From Deltaproteobacteria bacterium HGW-Deltaproteobacteria-15 (lineage in GTDB: Bacteria; Desulfobacterota; DSM-4660; Desulfatiglandales; HGW-15): DNA of 45,212 bases. Of the stretch, positions 1 through 6,747 are shown one piece after another. The notes beneath the pieces were generated by a model. That model saw only the letters and a list, made by a program, of their open reading frames with translations. It made no database searches and had not been told where the DNA came from. The position numbers and the translations under genes were made by a program. Location of the stretch: contig PHBH01000054.1 of NCBI GenBank assembly GCA_002840535.1, forward strand, positions 1 through 45,212, in the 5' to 3' direction. Position 1 is the stretch's first letter; every line of letters begins with the position of its first letter.

Positions 1-272
1 CCGAATTTCAAAGAGCCTTATTTGCGGCATCGCTCAGCCGCAAATTCTTGCTTTACTTTTACCGGAACAACTACAGGCGATGAAGTCTAATACGAGCAAG
101 CTACCGGAGGATGAGCGATACGGAGCAATTAACGAAAAATGATGCGAGAGGGACGTCCATTCGGTTATTGGTTTAATTGGAAGACCGGGTACCCACATGG
201 AATTCGACTGCGGCTCACGGGGTAATTGATGGTGAACTTATGTTACCGTTTTGGAAGTTTCTTCCGGGCGGT
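1..272. other. Left edge, no gene recognised
   Basis: I see no convincing reading frame here. The only structure is a 9-bp inverted repeat, ATTTGCGGC at 20-28 and GCCGCAAAT at 37-45 around an 8-nt loop. It is followed on the plus strand by a T-rich but interrupted stretch, so it could be a weak terminator for a gene lying off the left end. The region is also the 3' flank of the minus-strand operon ending at 273. Confidence 0.4.
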
Positions 273-737
273 TCATTTTTCGTGAGGAGACGCCGGGCAG
301 ATCAGGGAGTCGATCAGGGACTTCTCCTTGCCGATGAGGTTCCGGATCGACTCGCGGAGGATCCGCTCAGACAGGAAAGGGTCCCAGAGGAGTAGGTCAC
401 GAAAAGCCTTGGCGCTCCAGTGCAGGACTGCCGACTTCTCGCTGGCACGCACTGAAGATGACCGAGGGATGCAGGCCAGCACAGCCAGCTCCCCCAGAAT
501 GGTACCGGGTCCGGTCTCATTCAGCACCATCTCGCGTCCCTCGCGCTCGACGTAGATCTGCATTCTACCCGTGAGAACGACCAGGACGAAAGTTGGGCTG
601 TCCCCTTCCTTGAGCAGCACGTCCCCTTTGGAGTACTCCTTGACTTCGCCGTAACCCAGGAGCGTCTGAGCGCCTTGGGGGGTGAATCCCTTGAACAGGG
701 GAAACGTCCGCATCATCTCCGCATACTGTTCATTCAT
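273..737 (-). CDS. Cyclic nucleotide-binding domain protein (no DNA-binding domain)
   Basis: A 154-residue single-domain protein of the cNMP-binding (Crp/Kef-type) fold. Residues about 10-130 form the beta-roll. The phosphate-binding cassette reads GELAVL...PRSSSV, with the Gly-Glu pair and the Arg that normally contacts the cyclic phosphate. The C-terminus is a short helical tail with no helix-turn-helix, so it is more likely a sensor or protein-interaction module than a transcription factor. I start at the Met of MNEQYAEMM; the upstream in-frame extension is basic and does not look like this family. It follows phoU by 160 bp on the same strand, so it may belong to the end of the phosphate operon or have its own promoter. 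The ligand cannot be told from sequence. Confidence 0.8.
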   Translation of the reverse strand: MNEQYAEMMRTFPLFKGFTPQGAQTLLGYGEVKEYSKGDVLLKEGDSPTFVLVVLTGRMQIYVEREGREMVLNETGPGTILGELAVLACIPRSSSVRASEKSAVLHWSAKAFRDLLLWDPFLSERILRESIRNLIGKEKSLIDSLICPASPHEK

Positions 738-897
738 GTGGAAGCACCATTCGAGCTTTTTTGCATGGGATGACCTGGGCCGCCGTTCGCGGAGGAAGGC
801 CATCGACAGGAGAACCCGCTTCATCCAGACTTTATGGGTTTTGGATCCCGGGTGTCAAGGGCAAAGCCTTCCCTCCCATTCCTCATTCGGCTACGTC

Positions 898-1563
898 CTA
901 TGCCACTTCCGCGTCAAACTCTATGATCTCTCCGGTCACAGTGAAGATCACCCGCTCGCAGATGTTCACAACGCGGTCGGCGGCCCGTTCCAGGTTATGG
1001 GCCACCCAGATCAGATAGGTGGCCCGATCGACCAGGCGGGGATCGGCGATAATATAGGCGGTGAGATCCCGGTAGACCTTATCATAAAGGGCATCCATCT
1101 TGTCATCTTCCATGGGGATCTCTCTGGCCAGATCCACATCCCGTTCAAAGAAGGCCTGGAGCGCCTTGTGAAGCATGTTGCGAGCCTCTTCGGCCATGCG
1201 TGGAATATCGATCAGGGGTTTGACAAAGGGTTCCTCCCCCATCAGGACGGCAATTTTGGCGATGCCCTTGGCGTAATCGCCGATGCGTTCCAGTTCCGAG
1301 GCGATCTCGAGCACAGCGGCCAGGGTCCGCAAATCCACCGCCATGGGCTGTTGGGTGGCGATCACCACGAGCGTCTCGTGTTCAATGGCAAAGCGAACAG
1401 CATTCACGGCGCGATCCGCTTCGATGATGCGCCTTGCCGTTACCATGTCCCGTCTTTGCAGGGCGTCCACTGCCGCCACCAGTGCCTCCTCCACCATCCG
1501 TCCCAGAGCCCGGAGTCTCTCTTCCACGCCCTGCAATTCCCCATCGAATGCTTTTCTTGGCAT
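898..1563 (-). CDS. phoU: Phosphate transport system regulatory protein PhoU
   Basis: A 221-residue all-helical protein, the usual PhoU length, with the duplicated three-helix PhoU domain. The first repeat begins near FDGELQGVEERLRALGRMVEEAL. Each repeat carries the acidic metal-binding pattern of the family, for example ELERIGDYAKGIAK and NLERAADRVVNICE. PhoU links the Pst transporter to the PhoR kinase and prevents excess phosphate uptake. The start is taken at MPRKAF, preceded by GGAGGT 12 nt upstream; the longer in-frame version lacks a good ribosome site. It lies about 110 bp downstream of pstB1 on the same strand, the normal end of a pst operon. No PhoR/PhoB pair is visible in the window. 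Confidence 0.93.
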   Translation of the reverse strand: MPRKAFDGELQGVEERLRALGRMVEEALVAAVDALQRRDMVTARRIIEADRAVNAVRFAIEHETLVVIATQQPMAVDLRTLAAVLEIASELERIGDYAKGIAKIAVLMGEEPFVKPLIDIPRMAEEARNMLHKALQAFFERDVDLAREIPMEDDKMDALYDKVYRDLTAYIIADPRLVDRATYLIWVAHNLERAADRVVNICERVIFTVTGEIIEFDAEVA

Positions 1564-1674
1564 TGTCCGATCTGTACCTCCGTTGGCTAAAGGTAACACT
1601 TTCGCTCTATGAAACATAGAGTTGATGAGGAACCCTTCACCGTTTTAAGGTGTTGCGGCTAAAGGATGTGGCGT

Positions 1675-2427
1675 TTACCCGGCCCGCCCGGTGATATAGT
1701 CTTCCGTCAATTTCTGCCGAGGTATGGTGAAGATATCTTTCGTCACGCCGGCTTCCACCAGTTCACCCATCCAGAAGAAACCGGTGAAATCCGACACCCG
1801 GGCAGCCTGTTGCATGTTATGTGTCACAATGACGATGGTGTACTCGGCCTTGAGCGATCGCATCAGGTCCTCGATCTGCAGTGTGGCTATGGGATCGAGT
1901 GCCGAACAAGGCTCGTCCATGAGAATCACTTCGGGTTTGACCGCGATGGTCCGGGCAATGCACAGCCGCTGCTGCTGCCCCAGGGAGAGACTGAGCGCCT
2001 CCTGATCGAGCTTATCCTTTACTTCATCCCAGAGGGATGCGCCGCGGAGGCTTTCTTCCACAACACGATCCAATCCCAGGCGGCTTCCCGTTCCGAGCAC
2101 CCGGGGGCCGAAAGCCACGTTGTCGAAGACCGATTGCGGAAAACAATTGGGACGTTGAAAGACCATCCCAACGCGCTTTCGTAACTCCACCACATTCATG
2201 CTTCGGTCATAGATATCCATGCCGTCCAGCAGCACCTTCCCGCTCACCCGTGTGCCACGGATCGTATCGTTCATGCGGTTCAGGCAACGGAGGAAGGTGG
2301 ACTTGCCGCACCCCGAAGGACCGATGAGCGCGGTTATCTGGCGCCCTGAAATGGAGAGGGATATATCGGATAGAGCCAGGTGGCTGCCGTAATAGAAGTC
2401 GAGATGCTCCACCAGGAATTTTGCCAT
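1675..2427 (-). CDS. pstB: Phosphate ABC transporter ATP-binding protein (PstB1), degenerate signature motif
   Basis: A 250-residue ABC ATPase of the PstB family that powers high-affinity phosphate import through PstC/PstA. Visible motifs are a canonical Walker A (GPSGCGKST, residues 36-44), Q-loop Gln91 in VGMVFQRPN, Walker B with catalytic Glu (VILMDEP, about 167-173), D-loop SALDP and switch His203 in VTHNMQQAARVSD. The ABC signature is abnormal: LSLGQ (147-151), with Leu where the family has Gly (LSGGQ). The start is the Met of MAKFLVEHL; the longer frame runs into a repeat element and is not PstB-like. It is the second of two adjacent pstB genes, separated from the first by a 126-bp palindromic repeat. 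I infer it pairs with PstB2 as a heterodimer. Confidence 0.92.
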   Translation of the reverse strand: MAKFLVEHLDFYYGSHLALSDISLSISGRQITALIGPSGCGKSTFLRCLNRMNDTIRGTRVSGKVLLDGMDIYDRSMNVVELRKRVGMVFQRPNCFPQSVFDNVAFGPRVLGTGSRLGLDRVVEESLRGASLWDEVKDKLDQEALSLSLGQQQRLCIARTIAVKPEVILMDEPCSALDPIATLQIEDLMRSLKAEYTIVIVTHNMQQAARVSDFTGFFWMGELVEAGVTKDIFTIPRQKLTEDYITGRAG

Positions 2428-2464
2428 GTGCTCATGCCTTAAGAGTGCTGAAAAGTCCTTGTTT

Positions 2465-2590
2465 GCAGGTTGCTCAAAAATGCCCAGATGCAAGGCGCCC
2501 GACATCCTGAGGAGTGAGGCGTACTATCAGTACGTCGCAACGACGAAGGACGAGGGCAACGCCGCAGATGGGCGCTTTTCAGCAACCTGC
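2465..2590. repeat. MITE-like palindromic element between the two pstB genes
   Basis: A 126-bp element with imperfect terminal inverted repeats. GCAGGTTGCT at 2465-2474 matches the complement of AGCAACCTGC at 2581-2590, and similarity continues inward (AAAA, then TGCCCA/CGCCCA and ATGC/CTGC). A small inner palindrome CGTACT...AGTACG sits near the centre. As RNA it could fold into a long hairpin between the pstB coding regions. Its right end also contributes to the stop codon of pstB2 (complement of CTA at 2590-2592). No coding capacity is evident. It looks like a non-autonomous mobile repeat or an intergenic palindrome family; copy number elsewhere in the genome is unknown. Confidence 0.7.
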
Positions 2591-3348
2591 TAGCCAAAAC
2601 GGCCGGTGACATAATCTTCTGTTCTCTTGTCATGAGGACGGGTGAAGAGTTCCTTGCCGGGTCCGTGTTCAACAAGCTCGCCCATGAGAAAAAAGGCGGC
2701 CTGATCGGCTACGCGAGCAGCCTGCTGTATGCTATGGGGCACGATGATGATCGTGTACTGCTTTTTCAGCTCGAACATGGAATCTTCCACCTTCCGGGTC
2801 GAAATCGGGTCAAGACCCGAGGTGGGCTCATCCAGGAGCAATACATCCGGTTCAAGGGCCAGACTCCGGGCGATGCACAGACGCTGTTGCTGCCCGCCGG
2901 AAAGAGCCATGGCCTGATCGTCCAGCCGATCCTTGACCTCTTCCCAGATCGCAGCCTGGGTGAGGCTCCGTTCCAGGATCTCGGCCAAGCGCGTCTCGTC
3001 GCTTGTCCCCGCCAGTTTGGGACCGTACAAAACGTTCTCCCGAACGGTTCCCGGCAGCGGGAGAGGCAGGGCGAACACCATGCCCACTTTCCGTCGCAGT
3101 CCGGCAACGTGGGTGTTTGAGCCGTAGATGTCCCGGCCGTCCAGGAGGATCCGACCCTTCATTTGCGTGCCGTCCACCAGATCGTTCAGACGATTGATGA
3201 GGCGAAGCAGGGTTGTTTTGCCTCCCCCTGCCGGGCCGAAGAGCACCGTAACGCTGTTGGCGGCAATGTCGAGCGCCACGTTCCGCAATATCCAGTTCTC
3301 GCCATAGGCATAGCTCACGTTATCGATGCGGATCTTCGGGTCTACCAC
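2590..3348 (-). CDS. pstB: Phosphate ABC transporter ATP-binding protein (PstB2), altered Walker A and Q-loop
   Basis: A 252-residue PstB-family ATPase. The signature LSGGQ (149-153), Walker B VLLLDEP (about 169-175), D-loop SGLDP and switch His205 are intact. Three positions deviate. Walker A reads GPAGGGKTT (38-46) rather than GPSGCGKST. The Q-loop Gln is replaced by Ala93 (VGMVFALP instead of VGMVFQ.P). The H-loop reads VPHS rather than VTHN. These losses are on the opposite face of the ATP sandwich from the signature defect of PstB1, so a PstB1/PstB2 heterodimer would have one normal and one degenerate site. The gene overlaps pstA by 7 bp and ends at the palindromic element. The stop codon TAG lies at the repeat boundary. 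Confidence 0.9.
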   Translation of the reverse strand: MVDPKIRIDNVSYAYGENWILRNVALDIAANSVTVLFGPAGGGKTTLLRLINRLNDLVDGTQMKGRILLDGRDIYGSNTHVAGLRRKVGMVFALPLPLPGTVRENVLYGPKLAGTSDETRLAEILERSLTQAAIWEEVKDRLDDQAMALSGGQQQRLCIARSLALEPDVLLLDEPTSGLDPISTRKVEDSMFELKKQYTIIIVPHSIQQAARVADQAAFFLMGELVEHGPGKELFTRPHDKRTEDYVTGRFG

Positions 3349-4187
3349 TGTCTTCTCCGCCGGAAGTAGCTGCGAATGACGGTCGCCACAAGGTTCATGG
3401 ACAGCACCAGTGCGAGCAGCACCAGCGCAGTGCCGTGCTGAATGCTGAGGGGCATGCCCGGCACCTGGGTGCTCACGACATAGAGATGGTAAGGGAGGGC
3501 CATGGTCTGATCGAATGGCGACTGCGGCAGTCTCGGCAGGAAAAAGGCCGCCACAGTGAACAAAATGGGCGCCGTCTCTCCGGCTGCCCGAAGCAGGCCG
3601 AGGATCACGCCGGTGATGATGCCCGGCAAAGCCTGCGGCAGGATGACGTAGCGGATCCCCTGCCAGCGCGTCCCTCCAAGGCTGGCGCTTACGGTTCGAA
3701 ACTCCGTGGGCACGGCGCGCAAGGCTTCTTCCGCCGTGCTGATGATCACCGGCAGGGTCATGATGGCAAGGGTCAGAGCCCCGGCCAGAATGGATGTGCC
3801 CATCTCGAGAAACAGTACGAACATCCCCAGCCCGAACAGCCCGTAGACAATGGATGGAATCGCCGCCAGATTCACGATGGCCAGCCGGATCGACCGGGTC
3901 ATCCAGGTATCTCGGGCGTACTCGGCGAGATAGATGGTTCCTCCGATCCCTATGGGGATTGCGACCAGGGCGGTTCCCAGCGTGAGCAGGAGGGTGCCGA
4001 CAATGGCCGGAAAAATGCCGCCCTGTTTCATCCCGTCAAAAGGCATGGCCGTGATGAATTCCCAGGAGATGGCGCCCATGCCTTCAACCACGATAATCCC
4101 GATCAGGACCAGAATAGGCGCCACCACTGCCAGGGTGATGGCGCCCAACAAGGCAAAGCCAAGCCGCTGCACCCAGGTTCGATTCAT
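3342..4187 (-). CDS. pstA: Phosphate ABC transporter permease PstA
   Basis: A 281-residue integral membrane protein with about six hydrophobic segments and the binding-protein-dependent transport (BPD) permease signature. The EAA-type loop is in the central part (STAEEALRAVPTEFRTVSASLGGTRWQGIRYVILPQALPGI), which couples to the ATPase. It starts with MNRTWVQRLGFALLGAI, with the first membrane segment immediately after. It pairs with PstC to make the phosphate channel in the inner membrane. Its start codon overlaps the last base of pstC and its stop overlaps the start of pstB2, a tightly coupled operon. Length and motifs are ordinary for PstA. Confidence 0.94.
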   Translation of the reverse strand: MNRTWVQRLGFALLGAITLAVVAPILVLIGIIVVEGMGAISWEFITAMPFDGMKQGGIFPAIVGTLLLTLGTALVAIPIGIGGTIYLAEYARDTWMTRSIRLAIVNLAAIPSIVYGLFGLGMFVLFLEMGTSILAGALTLAIMTLPVIISTAEEALRAVPTEFRTVSASLGGTRWQGIRYVILPQALPGIITGVILGLLRAAGETAPILFTVAAFFLPRLPQSPFDQTMALPYHLYVVSTQVPGMPLSIQHGTALVLLALVLSMNLVATVIRSYFRRRRQW

Positions 4188-5104
4188 CAGCGCAACCCTC
4201 CACGCCGCTGTTTCTTGAAAATGGTGGACGCGGCCACCAGGTTGATCAGAAATGTGAGCAGAAAGAGAATGATCCCAATGCCGAAAAGGGCATGGTAATG
4301 GATGCTCCCGCTGGCCACCTCGCCCATTTCCGCGGCGATGGTGGCGGTCATGGTGCGTGCGGGCCTGAGCAGCGAATCCAGGCTGAGCGGCATGCGGGCG
4401 GCATTGCCCGTAACCATCATGACTGCCATGGTTTCACCGATGGCGCGCCCCATGCCCAGCATCACCGCGGTGGTGATGCCGGAACGGGCGGCCGGCACCA
4501 CCACCCGCCAGATCGTCTGCCATTGCGTCGCCCCCATGGCCAGCCCGGCATCACGAAAGCTTTTCGGCACTGCGTCCAGGGCGTCTTCGGCCACGCTGAT
4601 GATGGTGGGAAGCGCCATGTAGGCCAGAATCAGGGCGCCCGTGAACACGGTAAGACCCGTGGGGGCCCCAAGCGTTTCGCGGATCAGCGGCGCGACCACC
4701 TGCATGCCGAAAAAACCGAGAACCACCGAGGGGATACCCGCCAGGACCTCGATCATCGGTTTCAGGATCTCTCGGGCCCACTCCGGCGCCACCTCGCGAA
4801 CGAAGACCGCGGTGGCGACACCCAGGGGCAGTGCAATGAGGATGGCGGTCACGGTGACCAGGGCTGAGCCCAGGAGCAGCGGCATGGTTCCGAACAGATC
4901 GAAAGTCGGGTACCAGCGGGTCCCAAAGAGGTTGGAAAGCGGAACCTCGTAGAAAACCGGAATGCCTTCTCGAAGGAGGAAAAGGAAGATGAGGAGCACA
5001 AAGCCGATGGTTGAAAAGCCCAGCACCCGGATGAGCGCTTCGATGACGAACTCCCGCCAGTCACCCTGGGCCGCTTCAGCCTGCTTTCGAGCAAACATCC
5101 CCAA
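4187..5104 (-). CDS. pstC: Phosphate ABC transporter permease PstC
   Basis: A 305-residue inner-membrane permease with about six transmembrane segments. The first lies near residues 27-48 (LGFSTIGFVLLIFLFLLREGIP). The EAA loop reads SVAEDALDAVPKSFRDAGLAMGATQWQTIWRVVVPAARSGI, the site where PstB docks. FGTRWYPTFDLFG before the second segment is typical of PstC. It forms the translocation channel with PstA. The gene begins 6 bp after the pstS stop and overlaps pstA by one base, so the whole unit should be translated as one coupled message. Nothing is unusual about it. Confidence 0.94.
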   Translation of the reverse strand: MGMFARKQAEAAQGDWREFVIEALIRVLGFSTIGFVLLIFLFLLREGIPVFYEVPLSNLFGTRWYPTFDLFGTMPLLLGSALVTVTAILIALPLGVATAVFVREVAPEWAREILKPMIEVLAGIPSVVLGFFGMQVVAPLIRETLGAPTGLTVFTGALILAYMALPTIISVAEDALDAVPKSFRDAGLAMGATQWQTIWRVVVPAARSGITTAVMLGMGRAIGETMAVMMVTGNAARMPLSLDSLLRPARTMTATIAAEMGEVASGSIHYHALFGIGIILFLLTFLINLVAASTIFKKQRRGGLR

Positions 5105-5110
5105 GACTCC

Positions 5111-6082
5111 TCAATGCAAGGGCACAAAGCCCAATCTGGTTACCTGTTTCTGTCCCGGCCCCAGCAACCAGTCCAGAAAACTCTTTACCTGCCCGCCCGG
5201 TTCACCGGCGGTGTACATGTAAAGGGGGCGGGAGATGGGGTACGATCCGTCGTTTACGGTGGCGATCGACGGCAGCACGTAAGGCCTTCCGGCATCTCTC
5301 GCCACTGCCAGCACTTTCTGATCGGGTGTTACATAGCCAAGCCCGTCATAGCCGATGGCGTTCGGATTCTGCCGCACCTCTGTGCTGATTCCCTCCGATG
5401 AGGGCATCAGGAGCGTGTCCGGGGAGAAAAGCAGCTTGCTCCTGGGGTCGCCCATGCGGATGACGTTCTCCAGGACATAGACATACGTTCCGGAATTCGA
5501 TTCCCGGGAGAGCAGGACAATGGGCCGGTTTTCTCCTCCCAATTCCCGCCAGTTGGCGATTTTGCCCGTATAAATATCGGATATCTGCTGTATGGTCAGT
5601 CTGCTCACCGGGTTTGAAGGATTCACCACAACCGCGATGGCGTCGCGCGCCACCACGAATTCCATGGGTGTGATCCCATTTGCCTTGGCCTCCCGGATCT
5701 CTTCGGCCTTCATGTCACGCGAAGCGTTGGCAATGTCCGCTGTACCGTTCATCAATGAGGCGATGCCCGTGCCTGAGCCGCCACCGGTGACGGAGATGCG
5801 CACTTCGGGATGTTCCCGCATGTACTCCTCGGCCCAGGCCAGCGCGAGATTGACGAGGGTGTCCGAACCTTTGTTTTCGATGGTCTTTTCGGCCGTCTTT
5901 GTCGAACTTGCGGCGCCGGATATCTCTTGCCGGCAAGCCGAACCGAAGAGCAGAATTCCCAGGACCCCGGCAAGCAGAGCCCAATGCGTCAGCCTGCGCA
6001 ACACGGCGCCGGCCGCGGCGATACGCCCTTCAGGCGATAACCGCAGGATGAAGAGGCACGACTGCGACGGTATCCTGATCAT
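5111..6082 (-). CDS. pstS: Phosphate-binding protein PstS (lipoprotein-like)
   Basis: A 323-residue periplasmic binding protein of the PstS family that delivers phosphate to PstCAB. After an unusually long, basic N-terminal region comes a hydrophobic segment (about 31-47) ending FGSAC. It resembles a lipoprotein signal, though the -3 residue is Gly rather than the usual Leu. The mature part has the family's ligand loops: GSGTGIASLMNGTADIANASRDMK and the Ser-rich RESNSGTYVY segment. The substrate-domain pattern DAIAVVVNPSNPVSRLTIQQISDIYTGKI is characteristic. The ATG start has AAGGG five bases upstream. It is the first gene of the operon, with a promoter candidate at 6143-6171. Confidence 0.92.
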   Translation of the reverse strand: MIRIPSQSCLFILRLSPEGRIAAAGAVLRRLTHWALLAGVLGILLFGSACRQEISGAASSTKTAEKTIENKGSDTLVNLALAWAEEYMREHPEVRISVTGGGSGTGIASLMNGTADIANASRDMKAEEIREAKANGITPMEFVVARDAIAVVVNPSNPVSRLTIQQISDIYTGKIANWRELGGENRPIVLLSRESNSGTYVYVLENVIRMGDPRSKLLFSPDTLLMPSSEGISTEVRQNPNAIGYDGLGYVTPDQKVLAVARDAGRPYVLPSIATVNDGSYPISRPLYMYTAGEPGGQVKSFLDWLLGPGQKQVTRLGFVPLH

Positions 6083-6142
6083 TGCTGCCCTTTTGTGGAT
6101 TAACTTCTTCGCCGGTTTTCCTAAAGGCGAAGATCGCGCTCC

Positions 6143-6171
6143 ATTCTAAAGCGTTTTTCCATTTGACACAA
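6143..6171 (-). promoter_or_regulatory. Candidate sigma70-type promoter of the pst operon
   Basis: On the minus strand, TTGTGT (complement of 6166-6171) and TAGAAT (complement of 6143-6148) are separated by exactly 17 bp. They lie about 60 bp upstream of the pstS start. The -35 element is only a moderate match to TTGACA. I looked for CTGTCAT-type Pho box direct repeats around it and did not find a convincing pair, so phosphate control by PhoB is expected from the gene content but not shown by the sequence. Confidence 0.45.
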
Positions 6172-6570
6172 CCGCTTGCTTTGACGCCCGGGTCGGTGGA
6201 AGGATGAATCGGGAACTATTCGAGGAAGGGCCAGAACTAGTGGGTCATTTCATAAATACGGAGACGTATTCATTCCAAGTTTTTGCAGATGGGGTCATGG
6301 GCCGTGAAAGAAAAGGATAATTCACCGCCCGCTTCGCTAGAGGCACAGAGTTCGCAGAGGATCTTTGTTTTTGACTTGCAGGCGGTCCGTCCCGTGTATT
6401 TGCGCGGGAGAGACGACTGCGAGTCAAAAGAAAGGCGACTTCCGGCAAGGAGATCGCTTTGGACCCGGGCGCTAGAGCAAGCGCTCTTTTCCTTTGCCGG
6501 CATCTCTCCGGCAAAGGAAAAAACCCTTCACTCCGCGTCTCTGCGGTGAACCTTCTTTGAGCCGAGTCGA
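6172..6570. other. Intergenic region with inverted repeats, no gene seen
   Basis: This stretch separates the pst operon from the aryl-CoA reductase operon. It contains a perfect 14-bp inverted repeat, TTTTCCTTTGCCGG at 6487-6500 and its complement at 6508-6521. It also contains segments resembling the widespread GCAGAG / CACCGCAGAGACGC dispersed repeats (near 6332-6362 and 6530-6549). In-frame stretches crossing it have no recognisable protein signature. Confidence 0.5.
6517..6549 (-). terminator. Candidate intrinsic terminator after the aryl-CoA reductase operon
   Basis: On the minus strand, just downstream of the 58-residue gene, TTCAC and CGC pair with GCG and GTGAA (2-nt bulge). The stem is followed by GGG and six Ts. 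The stem is imperfect and its sequence is shared with a common dispersed repeat, so termination is plausible rather than certain. Confidence 0.4.
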
Positions 6571-6747
6571 TCAGAGATAAGGTTTGGCGTCGCTGATGTT
6601 CAGCTCCAGGACGCTGATGCTTGCCAGGATCCGGTCCGCGTTTTTCTCGACCGCCTGAATTCCCTTTCCCATTTCCTTGATCTCCTCGGCAAGAATCCGC
6701 ATCTTCCGGATCCGTTCGTCCAATTCGGGAATATTCCATGTCTGCAT
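6571..6747 (-). CDS. Small helical protein (58 aa) downstream of the PaaK-type ligase
   Basis: A 58-codon frame starting MQTWNIPELDERIRKMR and ending NISDAKPYL. The ATG directly follows the TGA of the ligase (adjacent codons at 6748-6750 and 6745-6747), with the purine run AAAAAGGGGGC as ribosome site inside the ligase end. Composition is strongly helical with heptad-like hydrophobic spacing (I, L, I, M, I, L, I, I, V). It has no Cys, no signal peptide and no membrane segment, so a short coiled-coil or helical-hairpin partner protein is likely. Immediate coupling to the ligase suggests a subunit or modulator of the ligase or reductase. I do not recognise a named family. Codon use looks like that of its neighbours, which supports a real gene. 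Confidence 0.72.
   Translation of the reverse strand: MQTWNIPELDERIRKMRILAEEIKEMGKGIQAVEKNADRILASISVLELNISDAKPYL

Noticed and set aside
20..45. Left-edge hairpin as a definite terminator
   Set aside because: The following T-rich stretch is broken up and no gene is seen upstream in the window, so it is reported only as a weak possibility.
6083..6200. Pho box upstream of pstS
   Set aside because: GTCAAA-like motifs occur (for example near 6164 and 6182), but their spacing does not fit the 11-bp periodic CTGTCAT repeats, so I did not call a PhoB site.
6487..6521. Perfect 14-bp inverted repeat as an intrinsic terminator
   Set aside because: Ts precede and As follow the stem in both orientations, so there is no proper U-tract after it on either strand. 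It stays an inverted repeat only.
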